Part shown: positions 1 through 10,477 of the stretch, piece by piece
Position numbering within the stretch: position 1 is the stretch's first letter
Layout of the letters: each line of letters begins with the position of its first letter
Assembly (NCBI GenBank): GCA_026214975.1
Contig: CM047805.1
Location: forward strand, 189,109,620-189,173,619
From: Gentiana macrophylla
Taxonomy: Eukaryota > Streptophyta > Magnoliopsida > Gentianales > Gentianaceae
Direction of reading: 5' to 3'
DNA length: 64,000 bases
Position numbers and translations under genes: made by a program
Notes under the pieces: model-generated
Seen by the model: only the letters and a program-made list of their open reading frames with translations
Told to the model about the DNA's origin: nothing
Databases searched by the model: none

Positions 1-290
1 GCTTCATGCACATCAATTCATTCGGCCATTAACAAAAAATTCGGCCATTAACAAGTGCTAATCAAACCATTCACAATTGCACAATAACAGTCACAGGCCT
101 CAATTTGGCCATTAACAATCACAATTAACAGACACAAGTGCAAACAGAGCATGAAACATCGGGCGTTAACATGTTTAACAGAGCATGAATAAACAGAGCA
201 TGAAACATCGGCCATTAACAGAGCATGAATAAACAGAGCATGAAAACGGCCATTAACAGAGCATGAGTCTCATTCGGCCAAACACTTTAC
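1..290. repeat. Degenerate short tandem repeats (cggccattaaca / gagcatgaa)
   Basis: Two short words alternate across this stretch: CGGCCATTAACA and CAGAGCATGAA(A/T), giving a composite unit of roughly 35-45 bases with irregular spacing. No reading frame of note crosses it. It probably continues beyond the left edge. Confidence 0.7.
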
Positions 291-332
291 AAATGAGAAG
301 AAGCATAAAAAATCAAAGCCGTAAACACTCAC

Positions 333-374
333 ATTAAGTTGCTCTGAGCTATGAGAAGAGGAAGCAGCAGCCAT
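333..374 (-). CDS. Possible first coding exon of a minus-strand gene running off the left edge
   Basis: On the minus strand an ATG at 374 opens a 14-codon frame (M-A-A-A-S-S-S-H-S-S-E-Q-L-N). It stops exactly at a good splice donor, GTGAGT, at 332-327. The Ala/Ser-rich start and the donor look like the first exon of a plant or transposon gene whose remainder lies outside the window. Just upstream, at 486-775, is the TTTGGACG palindrome array, so this may be a transposon-encoded gene with a repeated-motif control region. The product is not recognised and the call rests on very little sequence. Confidence 0.22.
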
Positions 375-485
375 GGTGAATCAAGTCTCTGTAAAATCGC
401 CAATTTTCGCCTTCTTCGCCGCGTTTTTGCTCTGAAATTTGAATGGGACGAAATGAAATGAAGAAGACGACGATTAGGTTTAAAA

Positions 486-775
486 GTGGATGAAACCGTC
501 CAAACCTTTATCAAATCGTCCAAATTTGGACGGTGCGTGTCACTTACATCGTCCAAATTTGGACGTGTTGATAAAGGTTTGAAAAGTGTACGGTTTTCGT
601 CCGAATTTGGACGGTTCCGTCCACATTTGGACGGTTTTTGTGTATTTTGGACGGTTTTTGTGTATTTTAGACGGTTAAATGCATGTCAATGGAATTGGAC
701 GATATGCGTACAAATTTGGACGTTTTTGACCCAATATGGACGACTTCTTCCAAATTTGGACGTTTTACTCGAAAA
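486..775. repeat. Array of TTTGGACG half-sites, many as the palindrome CGTCCAAATTTGGACG
   Basis: About fifteen copies of TTTGGACG or its complement CGTCCAAA occur within 290 bases. Four are paired head to head as CGTCCAAATTTGGACG or one-mismatch forms (CCGAATTTGG, CCACATTTGG). Spacing is irregular, so this is not a simple satellite. The apparent 104-residue frame across it is a by-product of the repeats. Dense direct and inverted short motifs are known from subterminal regions of CACTA and VANDAL-type Mutator transposons, where element-encoded proteins bind. No matching terminal inverted repeat was found here. Confidence 0.85.
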
Positions 776-789
776 AAAAATTAGGGTCC

Positions 790-1235
790 GACACACCTAA
801 AAAAATTACATTCTTCAGATTGCACGAAATGCCAATTTCCCGCACATGGCTATAGCCGATCTATTCACTTGTCACACATGAACTTCGTAACAGAAGCGGA
901 GATAGCATCAAATACTTTTATGTTGAGAAAACTTCCGCCAGAGGTACTGTAGATATTGGATAAGGAAAAGCTTACAATTTATGGGAATTAAAGATGATTT
1001 TTTTGCACGGCTGTTAAGGGTGACTTTGTACGTTTTATAAGGATATATTTTATATCAATTCTCTCCATATTCGTATGTTTCTCATAGAAATCGAGCTTTA
1101 TATTGAAATATTGAGCGAATGGTGTTTTTAATAGTTGAATTGCAAAACGTAACGATTTATGTGCTTAAATTGTGATTTTATGTTATTTTGGGATTGTGTT
1201 ACGCTTTGGTATATTTTCCTATGTTATAGATACAT
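790..1235. other. Intergenic, nothing recognised
   Basis: No frame, RNA gene or clear repeat boundary was seen. The unseen start of the LTR that follows could lie within this stretch. Confidence 0.5.
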
Positions 1236-1894
1236 ATTTTGGCATGCAAGAGGATTAAATGATGAGGTTTTGCATGGAAGAGAAGTGAAATGGAAGGAAG
1301 ATTGAGATAAAGCTTGGAATGAAGCTTTCAAGCAGCCGAACTTCCGATGCAGTTCTTGATATGATATACACTGATTTGACTCTCGACCTCAAGAGAATAT
1401 TTGTAGGGCTTGAAGAGAGGATTCTACAGGATTTTGAATCACTTCATTCCGACTTATGAGGCCCGAGATATGAGCGTTACAAGTTTGGATGCTGTTGCTG
1501 AAACTCTCGGAAAATGTCGTAATATACTCGTAATACGACGGGCTAGTCAAAAGGCGTTTTACAAGAAGAGTCCTTAATGAAAGTTGTAGAGTTTTCCGAG
1601 AGCTTAATTATGACATTCGGATCATAATTTTTAGAGGTCTACAACTCAAGATATGAATTTTAGAAGTTTGAGTTCAGAATCATAAGCTGGCATTCAAGAA
1701 GTAAACCAGCGTTTAAAAAGCTAAACCAAATGTTCCATGGAAGAATTTCATCTTGGGAGTTCAACTTTCAAGCAAACGAGCGTTCAAATTCGATCCATGC
1801 AAAGCAGACAAGCGTCCATAGTGATCAAACGAACGTCCATCACCGACAACAAAGATTAACCGACTTAGACATTGCTTCACCGACTTAAAATAGC

Positions 1895-1902
1895 TATAAA
1901 TA
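1895..1902 (+). promoter_or_regulatory. TATA box of the Tat/Athila-like LTR
   Basis: TATAAATA lies in the context AGCTATAAATAGCAG, followed about 30 bases on by the expected transcript start near 1925. This fits the U3/R border of a plant LTR. Confidence 0.6.
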
Positions 1903-2228
1903 GCAGCTTTTGGAACCCTAAATCATCATAAAAAGCCGCAGCAGATACTCAAACTCTAGAAATCGAAAGCGTAAGAGCTCGCCGGGCCGAGCTCCATGCT
2001 TGGCCGGCCGGAGATTAGTTAGATTAGGTGTTCTTTCAATCCCTTGTTTCAAGTTTTTCTTGTTCGTTTGGAGCCGCGCACCATGAACACGCCTCGAGCT
2101 TTCTTATTTACAGCAGCACCTTAATTCTTTTCTATGGATTAATTTTGTAAGTTTTAATTCAATTGTTTATTTCCTATGTTTAATTTGTTAATTGCATATA
2201 AATCGAAAGATGATTGTATGATTTGATG

Positions 2229-2646
2229 CTACCGTATGACGGAAGTCGGTGTAGTTTAGATCACCATAGGAAAGATTAGATCTTTAATCTATACATAACG
2301 GAAGTTCAGTAGGTTAAATATCTAGGTTTACGAGGAGAACCACAATTTAATTAATTCGATGCAAGATTATCTTAGATTGGAATTGAGGGATATCACCGTT
2401 ACCGGAAAGATGAGATTGTTCATGTGTTTATTTCATTACGTTGTTCTTGTTCTCTTTCATGTTTTGTATGCTTTATGTTAATCAAATTTAGATAACGGAA
2501 GTTAATAGATTCATTAGATTATCGTGAGGGAGATTGACAATAATTATTCCAACAAACGGAAGTTGAGGGATAATGTTGTTAGGTTAGGATTCAATCCATA
2601 TCTTTGATTTGTATCGATATTAGTTAAGACCGGAAGGTAAACTAAT
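2229..2646 (+). repeat. Hairpin cluster A: GGAA loops on short covarying stems
   Basis: Five sites carry a GGAA loop closed by complementary triplets: GAC-GGAA-GTC (2238-2247), AAC-GGAA-GTT (2297-2306, 2494-2503, 2555-2564) and ACC-GGAA-GGT (2629-2638). Most sit inside a larger, different outer stem; at 2619-2646 ATTAGTT pairs perfectly with AACTAAT. The closing triplets change together and keep pairing. GGAA fits the GNRA tetraloop rule. The cluster lies in the U5 part of the LTR. Confidence 0.65.
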
Positions 2647-3103
2647 GAATGGCGTGATAAATCGGAAGAGGAAACGCTTCTTTAGATAAGATAATAATCC
2701 AAGATAACTTGTGAATGAATATGTGTTAATCTTATTTCTTTCAGTGAGGTGATGGTTGTTGGGAAGAGGTTGATCATGGTTTGTTTATGGTTGTTCAAGA
2801 GATAGATTTACCGCCGTAGATGTAGTTTTATTTATGTTTCTATCGCTTTTATCCTTCCTGGCTTTGGATTAACAATCCTCTCATTCGATTTATTTTTCGC
2901 TTTTAGTTTAGGTTTAGGTTAATAAAGAAGAATTAATAAGCTAGATTCAATAGCCCTTTTCCCTGAGGATCGATACCCGTACTTATCCAACTTTACTAGC
3001 AACTACCCGGTATTCGGCCGGTTAGAGGAGGTAGTTTTGCATGGTAGTATAGGTTTTATAAATTTTCTTTTGTTTTAATGATGCAAAATCTCCCCAACAA
3101 AAG

Positions 3104-3120
3104 TGGCGCCGTTGCCGGGA
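3104..3120 (+). other. Primer-binding site, tRNA-Asp type
   Basis: TGGCGCCGTTGCCGGGA is complementary to the 3' end of plant tRNA-Asp, with one G fewer than the usual GGGGA. It marks the junction between the 5' LTR, which ends near CCCCAACA, and the internal region. Confidence 0.8.
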
Positions 3121-3429
3121 AATCGGTGTTTTGTTGAATCTTCTTTCGTTAATTTTTCTATTTTGTTACATTTTATTTGTTTTTATTTTATTTCAATAAA
3201 AGTAGCGTTTAACAAATCGAGTTTTTTATTTTTGCCGTGTTTCGATGACCGTTAGGTTAAGAATGTGCAAAAGTTTTTACTCGATTTGTGAAGCGTGAAG
3301 TGTTTTCTAGCCTAACCTCTGTGCTTTAATTTGATGAGGTCGCGCGTCGTGTTTGTTTTGAGTTGATGATTGGTCTAGGGTTTCCTGCTGTTTTTTCTGC
3401 GTTTACATTGCATATTCGATGGGTGGACG

Positions 3430-3620
3430 AAGCGTTCAAGAAAGTGAACGCCCGTCCAGGCCCTAACATGCGTAAACGAAGCGTCTGGTTTGCCGGGCCG
3501 CCGTCCGTTCCAAAACGACGCTCTGCTTTCATTTTCAAGAACCAGGCGGGCGCCCATATATCTAAACGCCCGTCCGTCCCGCATAATTTTTAAACGCACG
3601 CTTGCATTAGTGAACGCCAC
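3430..3620 (+). repeat. ACGCCCGT motif cluster in the leader
   Basis: GAACGCCCGTCCAGG, GGCGCCC, AAACGCCCGTCCGTC, AAACGCACGCTTG and GAACGCC follow each other within 190 bases. The same motif family forms arrays in the LTRs of the two Ty3 elements at 8.4-16.4 and 27.1-35.0 kb. Open frames crossing this stretch on both strands are repeat-driven and are not called as genes. Confidence 0.6.
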
Positions 3621-3806
3621 ATCCAGTTCCTGAATTGTTCTTAATTTGATTTTTAATGCTTTATTTAACATGGTTACTTTAATACGAGCTTCTGTGGCTA
3701 TTTATTTTTACGTAGATGTTCTGAACTTGCATGTTTACATCTTTCCATCTATGAATCCATGTTAAATAATTGATTAATTTTTATATACATGATTCATCCG
3801 TGCAAG

Positions 3807-4320
3807 TTATAGTATCATCCGGTTCTCGTAAGCTATAATCGTTTCTTATAGTTAGTTAGTAGCTAATGTCGGTTTCCGTATGCTACATATCTTCTTTGTG
3901 ATGAATCTTTTAAGCTTTTAAGACTTAAGTGCTTCCTTGTTGTTTTTGTAACTCATATGGGTAGCTACTGTCGGTTTTCCGTATGCTACGTCCTTTTCCA
4001 TATGAGTTATATCTGCTTAGTATAGCTAATCGTTGGTTTCCATAATGCTATCACCTTCAATGAGTCTTAAAGCGCGTCTACCATCGCATGTAATGAACAA
4101 AGATCGCTGCTTATCGTAACTTTGTCATTATTTGGTGACGTTTATTTTATACATGTCGTGTTGCAATTGAGTGAATGTGGTTTTCTTTCTTTTATTTTCT
4201 TTTATTTTTGCATATCATATAGATGCATATCATTTAGCTGCATATCATCTAGTTGCATTGTTTCTCTATTTTCTTTTATTTTTCTTGAGTGTAGTTAACT
4301 GTCGGTTTCCGTAATACTAC
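3807..4320 (+). repeat. Hairpin cluster B: CGGTTTCCG loops on varied stems
   Basis: Five hairpins share a core of CGG-TTT-CCG or a variant: 3807-3838 (TTATAG/CTATAA), 3859-3886 (GTAGC/GCTAC), 3961-3989 (GTAGC/GCTAC), 4022-4051 (ATAGC/GCTAT, core TGG-TTT-CCA) and 4291-4320 (GTAGT/ACTAC). Outer stems differ but stay complementary, and the TGG/CCA core also covaries. On the opposite strand the core reads ACGGAAACC, close to the ACGGAAGT loops of cluster A. Confidence 0.65.
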
Positions 4321-5055
4321 CTCGTTTTTTTTTATTTTCTGCTTCTGCACGGGCCGTAGTCACTGTAGAGTTGTCGTCCCAACTTGCTCAGCCTGAGCCT
4401 GTCAGAATTTATTTTTATTTATTTTATTTTTAGGATTGCATATCATGTAGGCTGCATTGTAGTATATTTTCATATTGTGCACCTAGCCTACTGTTGTGTA
4501 ATATTCCATGTATATGTTCCATCTTTATATGAGCTTAATCTGAAAAATCTTTCTGACTTCTTTTCCATGTATAATCCTCTATCATTATTAGTTGGAGTTT
4601 GATGTTTCTGTTTGCACATGTGGTCTATATCATTCTACAAGCTTCTGTGGCTTTATTCTTAGATGTCCTGAGTTTAAGTGTTGATCTTTCCATCTGAGCT
4701 ATTATTCCTTTTTGTGCTTATATCAAACTTCCATATTTAGACGTTTCGATGTTCTGTACTTTCCCTGTTTGATTTTTCCATCTGAAGCGATTCTATTTTG
4801 TGCTTTGTATGTTCTATCCCCCCTTGCCCCCGAGGTATTTCTTTGTTTTTCATGAGTGCAGGGTATTTGCATTAGCTTTTGTGAGTTTTAGACGATATCC
4901 GTTTTCTGGTGGATGGTCCACAATCTACTGATATCCTCGAGCATTCCTGGGTGATGCGCATCATCCCAGGGTTGCTCCCTTTCGGAAGACAATCAGCTAA
5001 GTTCTTTACTTCTCTTTATTTTCTGCACAACATGAGGACATGTTGTTATTTAAGT

Positions 5056-5068
5056 GTGGGGGAGGGAA
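5056..5068 (+). other. Polypurine tract
   Basis: GTGGGGGAGGGAA followed by ATGTTTGATG is the usual purine-rich primer site of Tat/Athila elements. A 3' LTR could begin at the TG of TGTTTGATG just after it, but a matching 5' LTR start was not found. Confidence 0.5.
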
Positions 5069-6049
5069 ATGTTTGATGTATCTACATTCATTTGCCATAC
5101 TATTATATTTCTATGAAAGAGTGCTGAATTTTAAAATTTTTGTTTGTTTTGTCCCAAGTGAGCAATGCATATCTTTATTTGAGTTCTTATATCATTGGTG
5201 CATTATTTTGCATATTTAGTAAATTTAGTTGTTTCACCCGACACTATTTTTCACGTGTCATAGTAAATGATGAGCTATAATTTAAAGCTATGCCCATTTG
5301 ATTAGAGATTTTTTTATGATTATCGCATGATTCTTTGCTTCCATACTAATTTTGAAAATTTTAATAGTTTGTATTTAGAATTAAAGTATGACATACTGTG
5401 AATATCTGAAGGTTTGAATGTGATAGGAGGGATATAATTTAAGGTTTGTGATAGGAGACTCGTGCTGATGACGTGTTATAGAATATATATATCACAAAAG
5501 TACAGAATCTTGTACTTGGTATACTAGATCAAGGGAAAAGAAAAGACTACATGCTACCGTGACTCAAGGATGGCTGAGTAAGTCGGCAAGTGTATCCTCT
5601 TTTTGTGATTATTTAATAGCGGCATCGATTTAATAAATACATGATATATTGCATGTAGCTAGATGATGTAACAACATCCGTTGATTACATTATACATTTA
5701 TGTCGATAGTTATCTAATTTGTCGTGCTTACGTCAAGACTTAGCTATTAAGTAAACTAGCTACGGGCTAGTATTTTACACGAAAGAGATAGATATTATAT
5801 CTAATGAACATCCGAGTATATTTATAACACTAAATACGTTTTTTTACTTTTATTTTATTTTTTTATTTACCGAAAACGATAGCAAAATTATTGTTGAAAA
5901 CTTTTTTTTGAGGGGATTTATTGTTTTTTTGTTTTTTGTTTTGGGAGAGGGGATTTATTGTTGAAAACTAAATACTCAAATACAACTCAATTATTCGTAA
6001 AAAGATAAATGCAATTACAATGCTTCGATAAACACGTTAGTACTTAAAA

Positions 6050-6580
6050 CTGGTGGAGATCGAAAAACAAAAGGGGATCGAGAGAAAAGGACAAAAATAT
6101 TTACAAAATAAATAAATAGGACACAATCTTTTTTTTAGTTGCAAAAAGGACAAAAAAATTCCAGACGGACAACAATACCCTTTTTAATAAAAGGGACTTG
6201 GCGCGCGCATATACATTCAGTTTGTCCCTTCGTTCGCTGCTTGATCTGGTTTGTGTTTTTATTTTTTGTTTTTTTTCAAACAATCGTAACTTTTGATTTA
6301 TAACTCCAATCATCGAAATTTTTTCACCAAAATTCATATTTTTTTTTTGCTCTTTAATTTGAGCCCAAACACGATACCCTTCCGATTTATATTTTGAAAG
6401 CCGAAAGATATTTGTATTAACCGGAGCGTGTTTTTCTTATAAACGACTGTAACTTTTGATTTAGAACACCGATCATCAAAATGGTTTCACCAAAGTTTAT
6501 ATTTTTTTTATCTTCATTTTGAGACCACGTTTGATACCTTTTCGATGTAGTATTTGAAACCGAATTTTATCGAAGCGTTT
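6050..6580. repeat. Module shared with elements near 57.2 and 60.3 kb
   Basis: This gene-free stretch contains two tandem copies (about 6283-6340 and 6448-6505) of a conserved word. It reads roughly TAACTTTTGATTTATAACTC, then CCAATCATC, then a T-run and CACCAAAATTCATA. Related copies occur near 57.23 and 60.27 kb. Its left part (AAAAGGACAAAAATATTT ... AGGACACAATC) resembles the terminus of the inverted-repeat element at 47947. It is probably part of a transposon family whose interiors carry different minisatellites. Confidence 0.5.
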
Positions 6581-7853
6581 ACACCAACACAATAACACAG
6601 TAACACACCAACAAAGTAACACACTAGTCTATTTTTTTTCTCAACAAAGTAACACACAAACAAAGTAACACACCAATAAAGTAACACACTAGTCTATTTT
6701 TGTTCTCAACAAAGTAACACACCAACAAACTAACACACTAGTCTATTTTTGTAACACATCCACAAAGTAACACACCAACAAAGTAACACACTAGTCTATT
6801 TTTGTTCTCAACAAAGTAACACACCAACAAAGTAATACACCAACAAAGTAACACACTAGTCTATTTTTGTTCTCAACAAACTAACACACTAGTCTATTTT
6901 TGTTCTCAACAAAGTAACACACAAACAAAGTAACACACTAGTCTATTTTTGTTCTCAACAAAGTAACACACCAACAAAGTAACACAGTAACACAATAACA
7001 CACCAACAAAGTAACACACCAATAAAGTAACACACTAGTCTATTTTGTTCTCAACAAAGTAACACACCAACAAAGTAACACACTAGTCTATTTTTGTTAT
7101 CAACAAAGTAACACACCAACAAAGTAACACACTAGTCTATTTTTGTTCTCAACAAAGTAACACACCAACAAAGTAACACAGTAACATAGTAACACAGTAA
7201 CACACTAGTCCATTTTGTTCTCAACAAAGTAACACATCAACAAAGTAACATACTAGTCTATTTAGTTTTCAACAAAGTAACACACCAACAAAGTAACACA
7301 CTAGTCTATTTTTGTTATCAACAAAGTAACACACCAAAAAAGTAACACACTAGTCTATTTTTGTTCTCAACAAAGTAACACACCAACAAAGTAACAAAGT
7401 AACACAGTAACAAAGTAACACAGTAACACACTAGTCTATTTTGTTCTCAACAAAGCAACACACCAACAAAGTAACACACTAGTCTATTTTTGTTCTCAAC
7501 AAAGTAACACACCAACAAAGTAACAAAGTAACACAGTAACACACTAGTCTATTTTGTTCTCAACAAAGTAATACACCAACAAAGTAACACACTAGTCTAT
7601 TTTTGTTCTCAACAAAGTAACACACCGACAAAGTAACACAACAACAAAGTAACATACTAGTCTATTTTTGTACTCAACAAAGTAACACACTAACAAAGTA
7701 ACACACCAACAAAGTAACACACTAGTCTATTCAACAAAGTAACACACTAGTCTATTTTTGTTCTCAACATAGTAACACACCAACCAAGTAACACACCAAC
7801 AAAGTAACACGCTAGTCTATTTTTGTTCTCAACAAAGTAACACACCAACAAAG
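6581..7853. repeat. Minisatellite, caacaaagtaacacac + tagtctattttt
   Basis: About 1.27 kb is built from two words: CAACAAAGTAACACAC, often repeated, and TAGTCTATTTTTGTTCT. The TAGTCTATT word (once as TAGTCCATT) occurs 22 times, with a dominant period near 48 bases and irregular extra copies of the first word. There is no coding capacity. It ends abruptly at 7853 beside the carboxypeptidase fragment. Confidence 0.95.
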
Positions 7854-8129
7854 GCATGTATCTCTAAAAAAAAAATAGCATCAGCTAGCTTATAATATCA
7901 AAAAAGAAACAGCCATGAGCTTATCATCAGTCACAGAAAAGGTTCCTTTTGTCTACAATCTGAAAAAAAAAAAGTTGTTTTTAACACAAATCCCTTCTCC
8001 ATGTTTTTAGTTATGTTTTCAAACTATGGTATTTTGAATGCTAGTCATTACCATATATAAATCTAATCCATCTAAAAGCCTTCTTGTTAGTATCGTTCTT
8101 CTTTTTCAATTGCAATCCAAGATTTATAC

Positions 8130-8237
8130 ATTTATTCCACGGATATTTCCTTAAATAAAGTGTTTTTCCATCAGGATTCACACCAAAAGGACCAAGTTCA
8201 AGCATTGCACCATATCCCAATGATGAACAGCATGGAC
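8130..8237 (-). pseudogene. Serine carboxypeptidase-like gene, downstream exon fragment
   Basis: Read on the minus strand after an AG acceptor (ATGATGCAG), these 36 codons encode a segment around [12 protein letters not shown] and L-E-L-G-P-F, continuing to K-Y-P-W-N-K. This matches the region after the oxyanion glycines of plant serine carboxypeptidase-like proteins (S10 family; vacuolar or secreted hydrolases and acyltransferases). The exon ends at a GT donor (GTATAAAT). The exact phase continues that of the exon at 16464-16568, with which it would be spliced. The family motif N-G-G-P-G-C-S-S appears here as N-R-G-P-C-C-S-S, so two catalytic-loop glycines are lost. No later exons, and so no Asp/His of the triad, were found to the left, where a minisatellite begins. 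A decayed gene is the best reading. Confidence 0.8.
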
Positions 8238-8320
8238 CTGCATCATCCATATTTTATGAAAAATTATAGGTACCCTATATGTGACCAATAATATAGAAGT
8301 ATATATATATCTCCACACTT

Positions 8321-8358
8321 GACCTTCGGAAAGTCGAGAATCGACCTTTTTGAAGGTC
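8321..8358. repeat. Small near-perfect hairpin beside the Ty3 insertion
   Basis: GACCTTC-gg-AAAGTCGA pairs with TCGACCTTT-tt-GAAGGTC around a three-base loop, giving a stem of about 15 pairs. It lies in the interrupted carboxypeptidase intron, 38 bases from the LTR. Confidence 0.6.
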
Positions 8359-8395
8359 GTTTTGTTGTGGTGCAAAGGTCGTGTGTATAATCGCA

Positions 8396-10477
8396 TGGCG
8401 CCTGTTCCCGACACCGAGTCCTTATCCGGGAAAAGAACACCCCGGCATGTATAATATTAAATATAATCTAATATCATACATAAGCCTTACGTCATATATC
8501 ATACACAATGCGGAAACGAAACGACTCGGGAAAAAAATAAAATCTAAGGATCAACAAAAGATGATTCAATGCCGCACTAAAACCAAAAGTGGAAAATGAA
8601 AAGTCTTACATCATTTCCAAAACAAAAGAAACCAGAGATCTAGTCTTACAACAAAGGCCACTAAACGAGCCAAACAAAAACAATAATCAAAATGAATTGA
8701 CAACATAGTTTTAAATCAAAAACTGAAATAAGGAAAGTCTTCAAAGTAACTTCATATAAAATCTTCAAACTTCCTCATCGTATTCATCATCTCCGTAAAC
8801 CTGTTCATCTTCTCAAACAAAGCATATAACGGGTAAGTACAAACGTACTTAGTAACGAGTAGAAGCTATTGAAATCATGCGTTTCGTAATGAAGGCAAGT
8901 AAACGTCGTATCAATATTATACCGGTAAAAAGTGATCTTACGTCTAACTATCACATTATATTCATAGTACAATATGAGGTCCCTAGGGTTACTAGCTTAG
9001 CTTATCTTTGTTACATCATGTTTGCGAGGGCACTACACTTAGTGAGAATTGCACTAAGACAAATGACGCAACCCTATAGAGATAAATCCCTAGCGGTCCC
9101 GAGACAATCACCTCACTTTGACTGGCTAGCTCTATAGGCTATCCGGTGAATGACTATCTCGTTCGTGAGGTTGTCCGGCGGTATGATCACTACTTTAACT
9201 GGCTTTGTCTAGAATCCGGCAAAGACCGGCAAAGACCACTTTATCTCGCCAACCAACACATTGCCGATATTGTACCGTGCCTATCCAAGCTCTCATGATG
9301 TTTAATCTTTTATCTAGTCAATTACGTGTTTACATGGTTAATCGGCCTCCTAAGTTCGCTTCGATGCAAAAGCTCCTACTCCTCTTCTTAGACTTCTGAC
9401 TCAAGCTAGCAATTACACGACATTGATGAATACTAACTCATCAAAGCACAAGGCCACTCCTACTCTTCCGACGGTCCCGAACTTCAATTCCTTTAAGAAT
9501 ACATTCGGTGCGTAACCAAACGCATCGAAGCTTATTCATGGCTTTGTAAGGTTATTAAATTGTTCATATATTATCAACAAGGGTCTAAAACAATCAAACA
9601 TGATAAATCGCTCAAACGCCCGTTTAATGTCCTAAACGCGCGTTGGGAAGCCCAAACGCACGCTTTGAAGACTTCTAAACGCGCGCTTGGAAGCGGCGAA
9701 TCTGTATCAAATCAGTACTCTCAAACGCCCGTTTGAACACTTCAACGCAGCTGCTTTCCCCAAAAGCGCGTTTGACTACTTCAAACGTGCGTTAGGCTCG
9801 AGATCGACCAAGAAGAAACCACTAAAATCGCAAACTCGATTCCACCCGTTTCCATTTTAAACAACGAAGAAGAAAACTCGGAAAAATCACGGATGAAACG
9901 CAGTACAACATCATAAAACAACAATCAATCAATATGAAGACCCGTTACCTTAATTGCGGCGACAACGATCCAAAACGTCATCAAAGACCTAGCCTTCGAT
10001 TCAACCTATACATTGATCAAACCAATGATCAAACTACGATCCCAAACACCAAAAACACAACTCTTAACACCGATATCCAAGTCTAAGGCCGAGAAAATCT
10101 AAGAGAGGTTAAAACCTTACCTTCACCAAACGGTTCGTTGTTGGTATCGAAAACGATCCTCTCTTTCCGTGAAGCGTTTTTCTCTTGATGCTGCGTCTGC
10201 CAACCGATCAACGATTAAGCTTCGATTATCAAAAGCCTCTTCCCTCTTTTCTTTCTCCAAACTTGCGCCCTCTTGCCTCAGAAACCGTTCTCACTCTTTT
10301 TTTTGATTAATGATTATGGAGAATAATGGGAATTTAATCCTCAATTAACCCCATAAATCCTTTAAATACCAAACATTAATTTCTCTCCTTTTTTTTTTTT
10401 AACTTAAAAATAAATATAATATTCGATTTTAGTTAAATGACTCAAATGCCCTTTTTTGAAAAATCGAGGATATTACA
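8396..10477 (-). repeat. 3' LTR of the Ty3 element
   Basis: It matches 14321-16395 closely along its length: TG-start at 8396, end at TATTACA. It includes an array of AAACGCNCGTTT-like motifs at about 9606-9800. Differences from the other LTR are mostly one- to three-base indels near CG dinucleotides. Confidence 0.93.

Larger units (their letters stand above)
1236..5850 (+). mobile_element. Ty3-type LTR retrotransposon remnant (Tat/Athila-like) without pol
   Basis: The order is LTR with TATA box (1895-1902), then a primer-binding site matching the tRNA-Asp 3' end (3104-3120), then a long leader, then a purine-rich tract (5056-5068). This layout and the tRNA-Asp primer are typical of Tat/Athila Ty3 elements. 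No gag, protease, RT or integrase frame exists between the primer site and the purine tract, so this is a non-autonomous derivative or a deleted copy. The left LTR boundary was not resolved. Sequence after the purine tract does not obviously repeat the left LTR, so the 3' LTR may be absent, diverged or further right. Both outer coordinates are approximate. Confidence 0.6.

Noticed and set aside
3326..3671. Overlapping frames on both strands in the retroelement leader
   Set aside because: GC-rich repeated ACGCCCGT motifs keep several frames open. No domain, and three frames overlap.
6581..7853. CRISPR-like regular array
   Set aside because: Repeats are direct and near-identical with no unique spacers of constant length, in a plant nuclear context. 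It is a minisatellite.
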